Origin: JAHRAW01 sp965249835
Lineage (GTDB): Bacteria; Pseudomonadota; Gammaproteobacteria; Arenicellales; Poriferihabitantaceae
DNA length: 64,000 nucleotides
Assembly: GCA_965249835.1 (NCBI GenBank)
Contig: CBDFMY010000003.1
Coordinates: 558,001-622,000, forward strand
Direction: 5' to 3'
The notes below the pieces were generated by a model. It made no database searches. It had not been told where the DNA came from and was given only the letters and a program-made list of their open reading frames with translations. Below, piece after piece: positions 17,055 through 25,076 of the stretch (positions are counted from its first letter, which is position 1; the number at the start of each line of letters is the position of its first letter). The position numbers and the translations under genes were made by a program.

Positions 17055-18100
17055 ATGTGCTGGTGATCAAGCAAACATCGCTGGGCGATGTACTACATTC
17101 CACCGGACACATCCGCACCATCAAGGAGAATTTTCCGCAAGGTCATCTGACCCTGCTGACCGCGGCCGGCTGCGCCGACATCTATCGCCACAACCCGTGG
17201 GTGGACGAGATGATTTTGTTCGAGCGCGAGCGAGTCAAAAACGAATGGCGGCGGCATCCGTTACGCACCGCTCGTCACATCGCCGAAGTGGTCGCCAAAG
17301 TGCGCACCAGACATTTTGATCTGGCTTTTGATTTGCAAGGGCTGGCGAGGTCGGTGGTGTTTTTGTATGCCGCGCGTGCCGGAAAAAAATATGTCAAAGG
17401 TCGGTGGCCGCGGCTTGGGCGGTTTCGCAATCCCGCGCTCCACGCCATCGCCGAGATGGACGGTGTGCTTGCCCGGGCGCGCCTGTCGGTTGCCGACACT
17501 TCCATGGAGTTTTTCACCGGCACCGAGGAGCGACGAGACCTGAATGACCTGCTCACGAAAATCAATCCGCAGCATAAACCGCTGTTGGTATTCAGTCCGT
17601 TCTCAAGGTGGCAATCCAAAGACTGGCCGCTGCAACGTTATATCGAAATCATCGCACGCATTAAAGATGAATACCAAGACAAGTGTGTCATCGCGCTGAC
17701 CGGCACCGCGGATGTGTGCCAACGCATTGACCAGGCATTGCCCGAAGATACCGCGGGCGTGGTCAACCTGGCCGGTGAGTTGTCCATACCGCAGTTCGCC
17801 GAACTGGCAGACCGCGCTGCGTTGATGCTGACTGGCGACAGTTTCCCCATGCACATCGCATGCGCCCGAAACACCCCGGTGATCGCGTTGTTCGGGCCCA
17901 CCGATGAAACGAAAACCGGCCCGGTTGACCGGCCCATTGGCAAATCCAGTGAAAAGACATCAACTTGTCAGCACCAAGTCATTCGCGCGCCGGATTGCAC
18001 GCGTTGCGACCGACCCCACTGCCGCCGCCGGTGTCTCGAAAAACTTTCCACCGATGTGGTTTTTCAAACGTTGCGTGTGCGACTTGAGCGCATCGTGTAA
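17051..18100 (+). CDS. glycosyltransferase family 9 (heptosyltransferase-like)
   Basis: A 349-residue GT9 protein of the LPS core heptosyltransferase type. The N-terminal domain begins MNVLVIKQTSLGDVLHS, and the C-terminal nucleotide-sugar domain has LTGDSFPMHIACA then ALFGPTDETKTGPVD. An unusual C-terminal cysteine cluster (CQHQVIRAPDCTRCDRPHC) is typical of some core heptosyltransferases. It overlaps the acyltransferase by ATGA, giving a transferase run of four genes likely acting on the cell envelope. Confidence 0.87.
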   Translation: MNVLVIKQTSLGDVLHSTGHIRTIKENFPQGHLTLLTAAGCADIYRHNPWVDEMILFERERVKNEWRRHPLRTARHIAEVVAKVRTRHFDLAFDLQGLARSVVFLYAARAGKKYVKGRWPRLGRFRNPALHAIAEMDGVLARARLSVADTSMEFFTGTEERRDLNDLLTKINPQHKPLLVFSPFSRWQSKDWPLQRYIEIIARIKDEYQDKCVIALTGTADVCQRIDQALPEDTAGVVNLAGELSIPQFAELADRAALMLTGDSFPMHIACARNTPVIALFGPTDETKTGPVDRPIGKSSEKTSTCQHQVIRAPDCTRCDRPHCRRRCLEKLSTDVVFQTLRVRLERIV

Positions 18101-18108
18101 CGCGTCGC

Positions 18109-19050
18109 TCACTGCTTCGGTAGCGCCATCATTTGATCAAATTCCAGTTGAGATTTTTTCGTTTCGCGTAGCAGCCATTCGCGGAACGCGGCGATCTGGG
18201 GTTCGGTTTCGCGGCCCGGCACGCACACAAAATAATACGAGACGCTTGATCGGCTCAGCACTTCGGGAAACAGGCGCGTCAGGCGACCGGCGTTGAGGTC
18301 GTCCAGGACATGCGCGCTACGCGCCAGCGCGATGCCTTGATCATCAATGGCGGCTTGCACTGCCAGCGAAGTTTGCGGGAACTTGCCGCCGGTGGGCATT
18401 CTCTTGACCGTGATGCCGGCATCGCGGAACCAGTCCCGCCATCGCGGGCAGATGTCCACCGCGCTCCTTCGCAGCAACGGCATTTTGAGCAGGTCGGTGG
18501 GCTTTTTCGGTGGCGCATGTTCGCGCAAAAATTGCCGACTACACACCGGAAAAACATATTCGGTGAGTAGCAATTCTTCGTGCAGATTGCTCCAGTTACC
18601 GTAGCCCAGCCGAATGCCGACATCGGCATTTTCCGAATCAAAGTCGACCAGATCATCGGTGGTGGAAATCCATACATCAATATCCGGATAGTCCTGATTG
18701 AAATGCCCGAGGCGGTGCACCAGCCACTTGAAGGCGAACGATTGCAACAGGGTCACGCGCAGCGCGGTGGGGCCCTCGCTTTTCTCGCCGAGATCCTCCA
18801 GCGTCAAGGTAATGCGGCGAATGAAATCGCGAATCACTGGCACCAGCGCGTGCCCCGCTTCGGTAAGGATGACGCGCCGACCGCGTTTCTCGAACAGTTT
18901 CAGCCCCCATAATTCCTCGGCGTGTTTGATCTGGTGGCTGATGGCGCTTTGCGTAACGAACAACTCCTCGGCGGCGCGGGTGAAACTCAAGTGTCGTGCC
19001 GCGGCTTCAAGGGCGCGCAAGGCGGAGATCGGCGGAAAGCGAATAGTCAT
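18109..19050 (-). CDS. LysR-family regulator, GcvA-like
   Basis: A 313-residue LysR-type transcription factor. The N-terminal HTH is clear: SALRALEAAARHLSFTRAAE, VTQSAISHQIKHAE, FEKRGRRVILTEAG. The remainder is the periplasmic-binding-like effector domain of the GcvA subgroup. Its target is unknown. It converges with the GT9 gene (eight bases between stops) and is preceded on the same strand by the TerB-like gene, which suggests a shared transcript. Confidence 0.9.
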   Translation of the reverse strand: MTIRFPPISALRALEAAARHLSFTRAAEELFVTQSAISHQIKHAEELWGLKLFEKRGRRVILTEAGHALVPVIRDFIRRITLTLEDLGEKSEGPTALRVTLLQSFAFKWLVHRLGHFNQDYPDIDVWISTTDDLVDFDSENADVGIRLGYGNWSNLHEELLLTEYVFPVCSRQFLREHAPPKKPTDLLKMPLLRRSAVDICPRWRDWFRDAGITVKRMPTGGKFPQTSLAVQAAIDDQGIALARSAHVLDDLNAGRLTRLFPEVLSRSSVSYYFVCVPGRETEPQIAAFREWLLRETKKSQLEFDQMMALPKQ

Positions 19051-19067
19051 TGCGCGGCGGTCAGGGC

Positions 19068-19601
19068 TTATACCCGGATTTGGGAAATAATATATTTGAT
19101 GTATTTCTTTTCCTCTTTCGAAAAATCGCCGTCTGATTTGGCCAGTTCGTTGAGAAACGAACGAAAACCTTTCGCCTCCTCGGCATTCAGAAAAATATTC
19201 ATATTGGAAAATTTTCCATAAAATCCATTCAACATGTTCGGCTTGTTGTCGATATCCTGAATCACTTTGATTTTCACATCGGCAGAAATGTCGGCGTTAT
19301 CTATAACGTAATCGACGATTACGCATTTTTCTTCAGCGGATAAAACGCCATCCTTCCACGCCAGGTTTTTTAATATCGCGCACTTGGCAACCGCCCGACC
19401 TTCGGCTTTTTGTTTTTCCGATTCGGTGTTGTTAATAATTGTCTCCAGTTCTTTCTCAACCGCTTTGCGCTTGGTCTGCTCTTCAGATAATTTTTTAGTT
19501 GCGTTGCGCTTGGTAATTATATAAGTCGTGCCGCCGGCGATGACCGCCGAGGTGAGGTTTTTTGCCAGCGAAACCCCCGGAACTAAATCGAAAGCACTCA
19601 T
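19068..19601 (-). CDS. TerB-like helical protein with N-terminal hydrophobic segment
   Basis: A 177-residue protein, function unknown. A glycine/alanine hydrophobic stretch near residues 12-30 (LTSAVIAGGTTYIITK) may insert in a membrane. A charged coiled-coil-like part (residues 35-65) follows, then two acidic helical repeats, LAWKDGVLSAEEKCVIVDYV and LAKSDGDFSKEEKKYIKYI, in the manner of TerB-like metal-binding domains. It ends 17 bases before the LysR start on the same strand. Base composition is more AT-rich than the neighbouring LPS genes. Confidence 0.6.
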   Translation of the reverse strand: MSAFDLVPGVSLAKNLTSAVIAGGTTYIITKRNATKKLSEEQTKRKAVEKELETIINNTESEKQKAEGRAVAKCAILKNLAWKDGVLSAEEKCVIVDYVIDNADISADVKIKVIQDIDNKPNMLNGFYGKFSNMNIFLNAEEAKGFRSFLNELAKSDGDFSKEEKKYIKYIISQIRV

Positions 19602-19816
19602 TTTTCTGCCCCTCGTTGGTTGGTAGTGTGGTTTGGGCGTAACATCATGGCGGCTATCCTACCGCTTGTTTGGGGTTTGGGTTTGATGTATGAATAAATC
19701 CTCATCCATAATATGAATACAATTCGTTTGTTTTCAAGCCCTCTATGCCTTAAATTCCTTCCACTCGCTGATGAACAGCATTAATTTTTTAACCCAATTT
19801 ATTTGAAGGCACGAAA

Positions 19817-19903
19817 ATGGCAAACGATCTGTGGATCAAAGTAGGTGGCGCATATGTTGGCGCCGTGGTAATTCTGGCGGTTATTGTAACCATTATTAGT
19901 TAA
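19817..19903 (+). CDS. 28-residue hydrophobic peptide
   Basis: The ORF MANDLWIKVGGAYVGAVVIL... ends in an Ile/Val-rich segment. It is a single predicted transmembrane helix with a short charged head. It sits 15 bases upstream of the DUF1127 gene, whose RBS (TAGGAGG) overlaps the end of this ORF. Its own upstream region has GAAGGCACGAAA as a weak ribosome site. It shares a terminator at 20241 with the DUF1127 gene. No family is recognised. Confidence 0.5.
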   Translation: MANDLWIKVGGAYVGAVVILAVIVTIIS

Positions 19904-19918
19904 TAGGAGGACACGATT

Positions 19919-20206
19919 ATGAACAAGCATTTCCATACCGGCCACGACAACATCGTTGGCGGACTGTTTCGCCCGACCCTGCTCTCCAGAGGGCTGGCGG
20001 TACTGAAAAGTTGGTCAAAGCGCCGTCGCGCAATCCGCGAACTGAGCGCAATGCCCGATGCCCTGTTGCGAGACATTGGCATCGAGCGTCACCAAATCAA
20101 AGACGCGGTGCACGATTTCGGCAGATGCCCTGCAGGGCGCTTTGAAGTAGTCAGGATGCCCGCCGGAAAAATCATCGCGGCGATGCCGATGCAAAAAGCC
20201 GCCTGA
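19919..20206 (+). CDS. DUF1127-domain (YjiS-like) protein
   Basis: A 95-residue basic protein. The central SWSKRRRAIRELSAMPDALL then RDIGIERHQI is the DUF1127 signature, an Arg-rich helix pair implicated in RNA interaction in other bacteria. A strong AGGAGG site lies nine bases before the ATG. The C-terminal 30 residues extend beyond the usual 50-70 residue length. A strong intrinsic terminator follows 34 bases after the stop. Confidence 0.8.
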   Translation: MNKHFHTGHDNIVGGLFRPTLLSRGLAVLKSWSKRRRAIRELSAMPDALLRDIGIERHQIKDAVHDFGRCPAGRFEVVRMPAGKIIAAMPMQKAA

Positions 20207-20240
20207 CACAAGTTTTATTTCCTCCGTTGGTGTTTGATTG

Positions 20241-20270
20241 GGGCGACCATCCATGGTCGCCCTTTTTTTT
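20241..20270 (+). terminator. intrinsic terminator after the DUF1127 gene
   Basis: A perfect GGGCGACCAT/ATGGTCGCCC inverted repeat is followed immediately by eight thymines. This is the clearest rho-independent terminator in the window. Confidence 0.9.
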
Positions 20271-20274
20271 GTGC

Positions 20275-20666
20275 TTGCCTATGAGTCACGCAAAGCGTGA
20301 TAGGCGGCTAACGCCGCTGAGTTTTTGTCACGCTTCGCGTGACGACATTAAAATCCCGGCATAGTTGGACTTTTTCTCGGCTGCTTTTGGCGTCTCAAAA
20401 GGAATCACGGTCTGGAGATGTGGCTTGGATTATGACGGTATTAGTTACTCTCGTCGTTTCTGAGTTCTGGGTTCTCGCCTTTGGCTGAGAACAACGAATG
20501 AAAGGGCAATAGTGAATCGAAAAGACAAAAGCCCGTTGAGAAGCCAAAGCACATTGAGAAAAAATCGCCGGGAGCGCCATGAATCGACTGGGCGCGAGCG
20601 AAGCGAGCCCGAAGGGCGCATATCAGGGATGATACGCGCAAAAAAGCCGGTTCGACCATACTCATC
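20275..20666. repeat. mosaic repeat B block between DUF1127 terminator and repeat A4
   Basis: The block has palindromes of the form GAGTCACGCAAAGCGTGA and TGTCACGCTTCGCGTGACGA, and shared text such as ttttggcgtctcaaaaggaatcac and gagaacaacgaatgaaagggc. No protein-coding gene was found in this gene-free stretch. Confidence 0.75.
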
Positions 20667-20813
20667 AATTACGAACAAACATTGCGCGCCGCATATTTTG
20701 TGATGGGCAAGGCGCGCGAGGAGCGAGGGAGAGAGCAATACATTAAGTATGTGAACGACCGAGCGACGAAGCGCAACACAGCCCAGCGCAAAATAGGCAA
20801 GCGCAATTTTGTG
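20667..20813 (-). repeat. dispersed repeat A, copy 4
   Basis: A full-length reverse-orientation copy running from ATTACGAACAAACATTGCGC to TAGGCAAGCGCAATTTT. Its left end reaches the -35 box of the rnpB promoter. Confidence 0.85.
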
Positions 20814-20814
20814 C

Positions 20815-20843
20815 TTGTCTTGAGCGCGGCTATCGTTTAACCT
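20815..20843 (+). promoter_or_regulatory. probable rnpB promoter
   Basis: TTGTCT and TAACCT are separated by 17 bases, and the predicted start falls near 20850, where the RNase P RNA begins. Repeat A directly abuts the -35 box. Confidence 0.5.
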
Positions 20844-20849
20844 GCACGT

Positions 20850-21240
20850 GGGAGTCGGCCAGACAGTTGCTTCGTCCTTAGGGCGGGGAGGAAAGTCCGG
20901 GCTCCATTGGGCGAAGGCGCCAGGTAACGCCTGGGCGGCGCGAGCCGACGGAAAGTGCCACAGAAAATATACCGCCTGATCACTCAATTGCCATTGCCGA
21001 GGCAATCAACGATACGCGATCGCAATTGAGTGGTCAGGTAAGGGTGAAATGGTGCGGTAAGAGCGCACCGCGTCACTGGCAACAGTGGCGGCAGGGCAAA
21101 CCCCGCCTGGAGCAAGACCAAATAGAGATCCATGGGCGCGCCCACGCCGGATCCGGGTAGGTTGCTAGAGGCATTCGGTGACGAATGTCCCAGATGAATA
21201 ACTGTTCTCGACAGAACCCGGCTTATCGGCCGACTCCCGC
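20850..21240 (+). ncRNA. rnpB: RNase P RNA (type A)
   Basis: The catalytic RNA of ribonuclease P, about 390 nt. Hallmarks are GAGGAAAGTCCGGGCTCCAT near the 5' side, AGGGTGAAATGGTGCGGTAAGAGCGCACCG, and near the 3' end AACTGTTCTCGACAGAACCCGGCTTATCGG. The terminal GGGAGTCGGCC and GGCCGACTCCC pair as P1. The exact 5' and 3' ends are estimated from that helix. It lies 21 bases before the 573-residue gene. Confidence 0.95.
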
Positions 21241-21261
21241 TCACGCCTCATAACCATAACG

Positions 21262-22983
21262 ATGAACGCGCCAGCCCCGCCACAATCCCCCTCGCTCGTT
21301 CTGCGTCCGCCGGAGCAAGTAATGAAAACGGTGCGCATGGGGAGTTTTCACCAAACCCGCTTGAGTTTCATGCGCACATTGTTGCGTTGTTTGAAACGCG
21401 AGCAATGGCAATTCCGGCGCATCCGCTGGCAGGTGGACGCACGCGGCGCCGGGCTTGCGCTCTATCGCGCCACCGCACCGCAACATTCCTATACGCTGGT
21501 GTGCTTCGCGCATGATTTGCCCGACCACAAACGCTCCGACCGCGTCATCGCCGAGGCCTGGGATGCCACCTTCGCGCTATACGACGGGGTGCCCGATGAA
21601 TCGGAAATCGCTCGCCTGGCCGACAATGTGCCGAAGCAGGAAGCGGGCAGTTGCCGGCAAAGCGAACTGGTGCTGGCGCGCGCCAACCGTAGCGTGCGGC
21701 TGTTCGGGCATGTGGTCGAGCAACTTGCCAACGGCTTGCAGCCGCAACGCGAATTGCTCGACCGCAGCGGCTACCTGATGCGCACCACGGCGGTATACGG
21801 CAACGGTAAATTCGGCTTGAGCGACCGCGAGCGCATTGCCGAGCGTGCGGAATTCGCGCCGCCGTTTCGCGCCGAAATGCTGGCGGTGTGGCTGATTCGC
21901 TGGTTCACCATCGACATAGCCGAGCATTTGGCGCACGCCATCAATCCGCAAAAAGCGGTGAAACTGGAGCGCAATCTGGCGCGCCGCCTCGGCGTTGGCA
22001 ACGCCACCGGGCTTGGCATGGCGCCGTTTTTGCTGTGGCATCCGTCGCTGATTCATCGCTGGATACACGCCAGAGAAACCGCGCTGGCGCGGGTCCGCGC
22101 ACTGGCCCGCGCCACGCCACAGACCCGTGGTCAATTCGGCGAACTGCTGGTGCGCATGAAACTCGGGCTGGATAGTTGGCGCACCGAAGATCAGCGTCAG
22201 CGTGTGCGCATTGAGGAGATGAAAAATGATCTCGCGAAAATCACCAATCACCTGGAACAAGAACAACGCGTCCTCAAACAAGCGGCACCCTGGGAGCAAT
22301 TGATTCGCTGGTCGCAAGATGCGTTATCGGTGGAAGGTCAGGAGTTGCTGGTGACTTTGGTGCTGGAACCGCATGGCGAATATATCGATGATTTGGCGGA
22401 GACCATGGCGGTGGACGAGTCGCGCTACTGGCGCATTCGCGGTGACACCGCCGTGGCCGACCTCGCCCACGCCATCGAAACCCATTACCCCTGGGCGTTG
22501 CAAACCGATTATTCGCAAGCCTCGCAATGCGCGCGCTTTTGGTATGTCTCCGAAGAAAAATTGGAGCCGAGGCTCGGCGAGCGTTTTCAAGAACCCGGCG
22601 CCGAGCAGGAATTGCCGCTCGCTTTCGGGCGTGACATCGCGGCGTTGCACACCGACCTCGGTGAAGTCATCGCCACCGACCCGCATCAGTCAGCAGCCGA
22701 ATTTCTGCGCGCCAATCCCCGGCACCGGCACGCCGTTCGCCGCATCCAGATTGTCGCCCGCCTACCGTATGCCGAAATCCGCGACAATCTGATTTCCGCG
22801 CGTCTGCGTCCGGTTGATTTGCTGCGTTGCAAACTATCGTTTTTCGGCGCCAACAAATTCGACCCCAAATCGGACCGCTGGGTTCGAATCACCATGTATC
22901 AGCATGCGCCGTTGCCCGACGAGTTGGCGCAGCGCGAAGCCGACGACTGGATTTACCCGCCGCTGAATGACACCGACAACTGA
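21262..22983 (+). CDS. conserved-looking 573-residue protein, function unknown
   Basis: A soluble, Arg- and Glu-rich protein that I cannot assign to a family. Near residues 312-335 a heptad-like segment (RIEEMKNDLAKITNHLEQEQ) suggests a coiled coil. Blocks such as SFHQTRLSFMRTLLRCLKRE, WRIRGDTAVADLAHAIE and DLLRCKLSFFGANKF look conserved in character. No Walker, Fe-S or transmembrane motifs are seen. It has GC and codon use like housekeeping genes, follows rnpB, and is directly followed by a DUF3726 gene, which implies a two-gene unit. Confidence 0.7.
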   Translation: MNAPAPPQSPSLVLRPPEQVMKTVRMGSFHQTRLSFMRTLLRCLKREQWQFRRIRWQVDARGAGLALYRATAPQHSYTLVCFAHDLPDHKRSDRVIAEAWDATFALYDGVPDESEIARLADNVPKQEAGSCRQSELVLARANRSVRLFGHVVEQLANGLQPQRELLDRSGYLMRTTAVYGNGKFGLSDRERIAERAEFAPPFRAEMLAVWLIRWFTIDIAEHLAHAINPQKAVKLERNLARRLGVGNATGLGMAPFLLWHPSLIHRWIHARETALARVRALARATPQTRGQFGELLVRMKLGLDSWRTEDQRQRVRIEEMKNDLAKITNHLEQEQRVLKQAAPWEQLIRWSQDALSVEGQELLVTLVLEPHGEYIDDLAETMAVDESRYWRIRGDTAVADLAHAIETHYPWALQTDYSQASQCARFWYVSEEKLEPRLGERFQEPGAEQELPLAFGRDIAALHTDLGEVIATDPHQSAAEFLRANPRHRHAVRRIQIVARLPYAEIRDNLISARLRPVDLLRCKLSFFGANKFDPKSDRWVRITMYQHAPLPDELAQREADDWIYPPLNDTDN

Positions 22984-22993
22984 ACCACGCCGA

Positions 22994-23650
22994 ATGATTT
23001 GCTCGCTCAATCAAATTGAGCAGACCGTGCGCAAGGCGGTGCGCGGTGCCGGGTTGCCCTGGGGGTTGGCGGATGATGCGGGCAAGGCGGTGCGCTGGTT
23101 GCATACACACGGCATCAATGGCGTGACGGCGCTGGCGGGATTGCTGGAGCGCCATGATTATCGAAACGGCGGGAAACTGACGCCGGTGTCGCTGTCGGGC
23201 GTGTGGCGGGCACCGGGCGGGGTGCTTGACCCGTTGCTGACCGGGGCATCGTTAAGCGACTGCTTCGACCGCCCCGGGGATGCGCGCATTGAGACCGCCG
23301 CCATTGCCCGCCCGGTGCTTGCCGCCGGCTTCATCGGCAACCTGGCGGAAATCGAAGACCGCGCGTTTACCCTGACCTGGCGCGATGTTCGTCTGGGCTG
23401 CCGCCGTGGCGGCTTGTGGCTACAAGGTAGCGCCGTTGAAACCGAAACCGCCGATTTTCTTCGCTGTCAGCAGTGCGGCGACAATGGCCGCGCTTTTCAA
23501 GGTCGCCGCCACGCGCCGCGAGCCGGTCAAGCGACGGTTGAATCCGCGGACTGGCAACGCCTCGAACAATACGCCCATCGCACATATATCAAAGCAAGCG
23601 ATGCGTCACGGATTGTTGGTGCCGGAGCGGGGTTGCATGATAATGACTAA
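22994..23650 (+). CDS. DUF3726-domain protein
   Basis: A 218-residue protein. The N-terminus MICSLNQIEQTVRKAVRGAG followed by WGLADDAGKAVRWL matches the DUF3726 family, which lacks an assigned function. An alternative start at 22967 overlaps the previous gene by 17 bases; 22994 is chosen because family members begin at this methionine. GC content is high. It closes a unit with the 573-residue gene. Repeat A copy 5 begins at its stop codon. Confidence 0.75.
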   Translation: MICSLNQIEQTVRKAVRGAGLPWGLADDAGKAVRWLHTHGINGVTALAGLLERHDYRNGGKLTPVSLSGVWRAPGGVLDPLLTGASLSDCFDRPGDARIETAAIARPVLAAGFIGNLAEIEDRAFTLTWRDVRLGCRRGGLWLQGSAVETETADFLRCQQCGDNGRAFQGRRHAPRAGQATVESADWQRLEQYAHRTYIKASDASRIVGAGAGLHDND

Positions 23651-23800
23651 TTGCGCTTGCCTATTTTCCGTCATGCGGTGTTGCGCTTCGTCACTCGGTC
23701 AGTCACATACTTAATGTATGCTCCCTCCCTCGCGCCGTGCGCGCCTTGCCTGACGAAAAATATGCGGCGCGCAATGTTTATTCGTAATTAATGAGTCCGG
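23650..23800 (+). repeat. dispersed repeat A, copy 5
   Basis: A full-length forward copy, from AATTGCGCTTGCCTATTTTC to CGCAATGTTTATTCGTAATT. Its left end overlaps the stop codon of the DUF3726 gene. Confidence 0.85.
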
Positions 23801-24433
23801 TCAACCCAGGCTTTTTCTCTCGTGTGCTTTTGGCATCTCAACGCGCTTTTGTCTTTTCAATTTACTATTGCCCTATCATTCGTCATTCTCGCCGGCAGGC
23901 GGGGATCCAGGTGGCGGCGGTAGCCGCCTGTTACGCTTCGCGTGACACTTATTTACCATTGTCGTCTCAAAGAAAGTCACACTTTACGATTCACTATTAC
24001 CTTTCATTCGTCATTGCCCGGCTTGTTCCGGGCAATCCAGTTAAATATCTGTCACGTGTAGCGTGACTCCTTATTCTCGGTTACTTTGTCTTCTCAAAGA
24101 AAGTCACACCGACCGATTTACCATTGTCTCCCCAACCCGTCATTCTCGCCGGCAGGCGGGAATCCAGTCTGTTGTTCTCGCCAAAGGCGAGAACCCAGAA
24201 CTAAAAAACGATGAGAGTAATTAGTACCGTCATAATCCAAACCACATCCCCAGACCGTGATTCTCTCCGGCAGCGAGAATCTATTATAGTTAGCCACTAT
24301 CATTGCGCGGCTTCGCCGCGGATGAGTCACGCTACGCGTGACGACATTAATAGTCCGGCTTCGCCGGACAACACGCTTCCCGCCTCGTCATTCTTGCATA
24401 GAATATCGCGGCGGCAAAGCCGCCGCCGTGCGG
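23801..24433. repeat. long mosaic repeat B block between DUF3726 and efp
   Basis: About 630 bases without a gene, built from repeated modules: TTACGCTTCGCGTGAC, GTCACGTGTAGCGTGAC, GTCACGCTACGCGTGAC, GCCCGGCTTGTTCCGGGC, CTCGCCGGCAGGCGGGAATC and GTCCGGCTTCGCCGGAC. A GGCGGCAAAGCCGCC hairpin at 24411-24427 sits directly after the efp stop (reading the minus strand) and may serve as its terminator, although no T-run follows. Confidence 0.75.
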
Positions 24434-24997
24434 CTAGGCCCGCTCCATATACGCACCGGTATCCGTATTAACTCTGACTTTTTCGCCGACACTGATAAAG
24501 GTCGGCACGGTAACTTTATGACCGGTCTCAAGGGTCGCCGGTTTGCCGCTACCAGACGCGGTTTGTCCTCTGACCGCGCTGTCGGTTTCAATCACTTCCA
24601 GCGTTACCACCGCCGGCAACTCCACCGCGATGGGGAGGTCGTTGTGAAAGTTGATATGCACTTCGGTGTTCGGCAAAAGAAACGGCGCTTGAGATTCAAA
24701 GTCTTCGGTGGCAAGCGTGATTTGTTCGTAAGTCTGCACATCCATGAACACATGAGACGCGCCGCCGTCGGCGTATAAATACTGCATGCGGCGCGGTTCA
24801 ACGCGCGCTTTTTCGATTTTATCTTCGGAGCGAAATCGCTCGTTGAGTTTGACGCCATCGCTGATACACTTCATTTCCAACTGCACGAAGGCGCCGCCCT
24901 TGCCGGGCTTGACATGATTTTTTCTGAGCACGCGCCACAGTTTATTGTGGTATTCCACGAGGGTGCCGACGCGCGCGTCAAAAGCCGCGATTTTCAT
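24434..24997 (-). CDS. efp: translation elongation factor P
   Basis: A 187-residue EF-P that relieves ribosome stalling at polyproline. The lysine tip loop is in VKPGKGGAF near residues 29-37, the site modified by EpmA in other gammaproteobacteria. The OB domains follow (KVRVNTDTGAYMERA near the end). Family length is about 188. It is divergent from uvrC with an 80-base spacer that contains a GTCACGC-type palindrome. Confidence 0.95.
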   Translation of the reverse strand: MKIAAFDARVGTLVEYHNKLWRVLRKNHVKPGKGGAFVQLEMKCISDGVKLNERFRSEDKIEKARVEPRRMQYLYADGGASHVFMDVQTYEQITLATEDFESQAPFLLPNTEVHINFHNDLPIAVELPAVVTLEVIETDSAVRGQTASGSGKPATLETGHKVTVPTFISVGEKVRVNTDTGAYMERA

Positions 24998-25076
24998 TTA
25001 GTGAGTTCCGATGAGAGGTGGTGAAAGGATTATACTACTATCAATCACGCGTAGCGTGACACAACAAACACATCGC

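Noticed and set aside
23801..24433. Repeated palindromes as a CRISPR array
   Set aside because: Units differ in sequence and spacing, and there are no constant-length spacers or cas genes.
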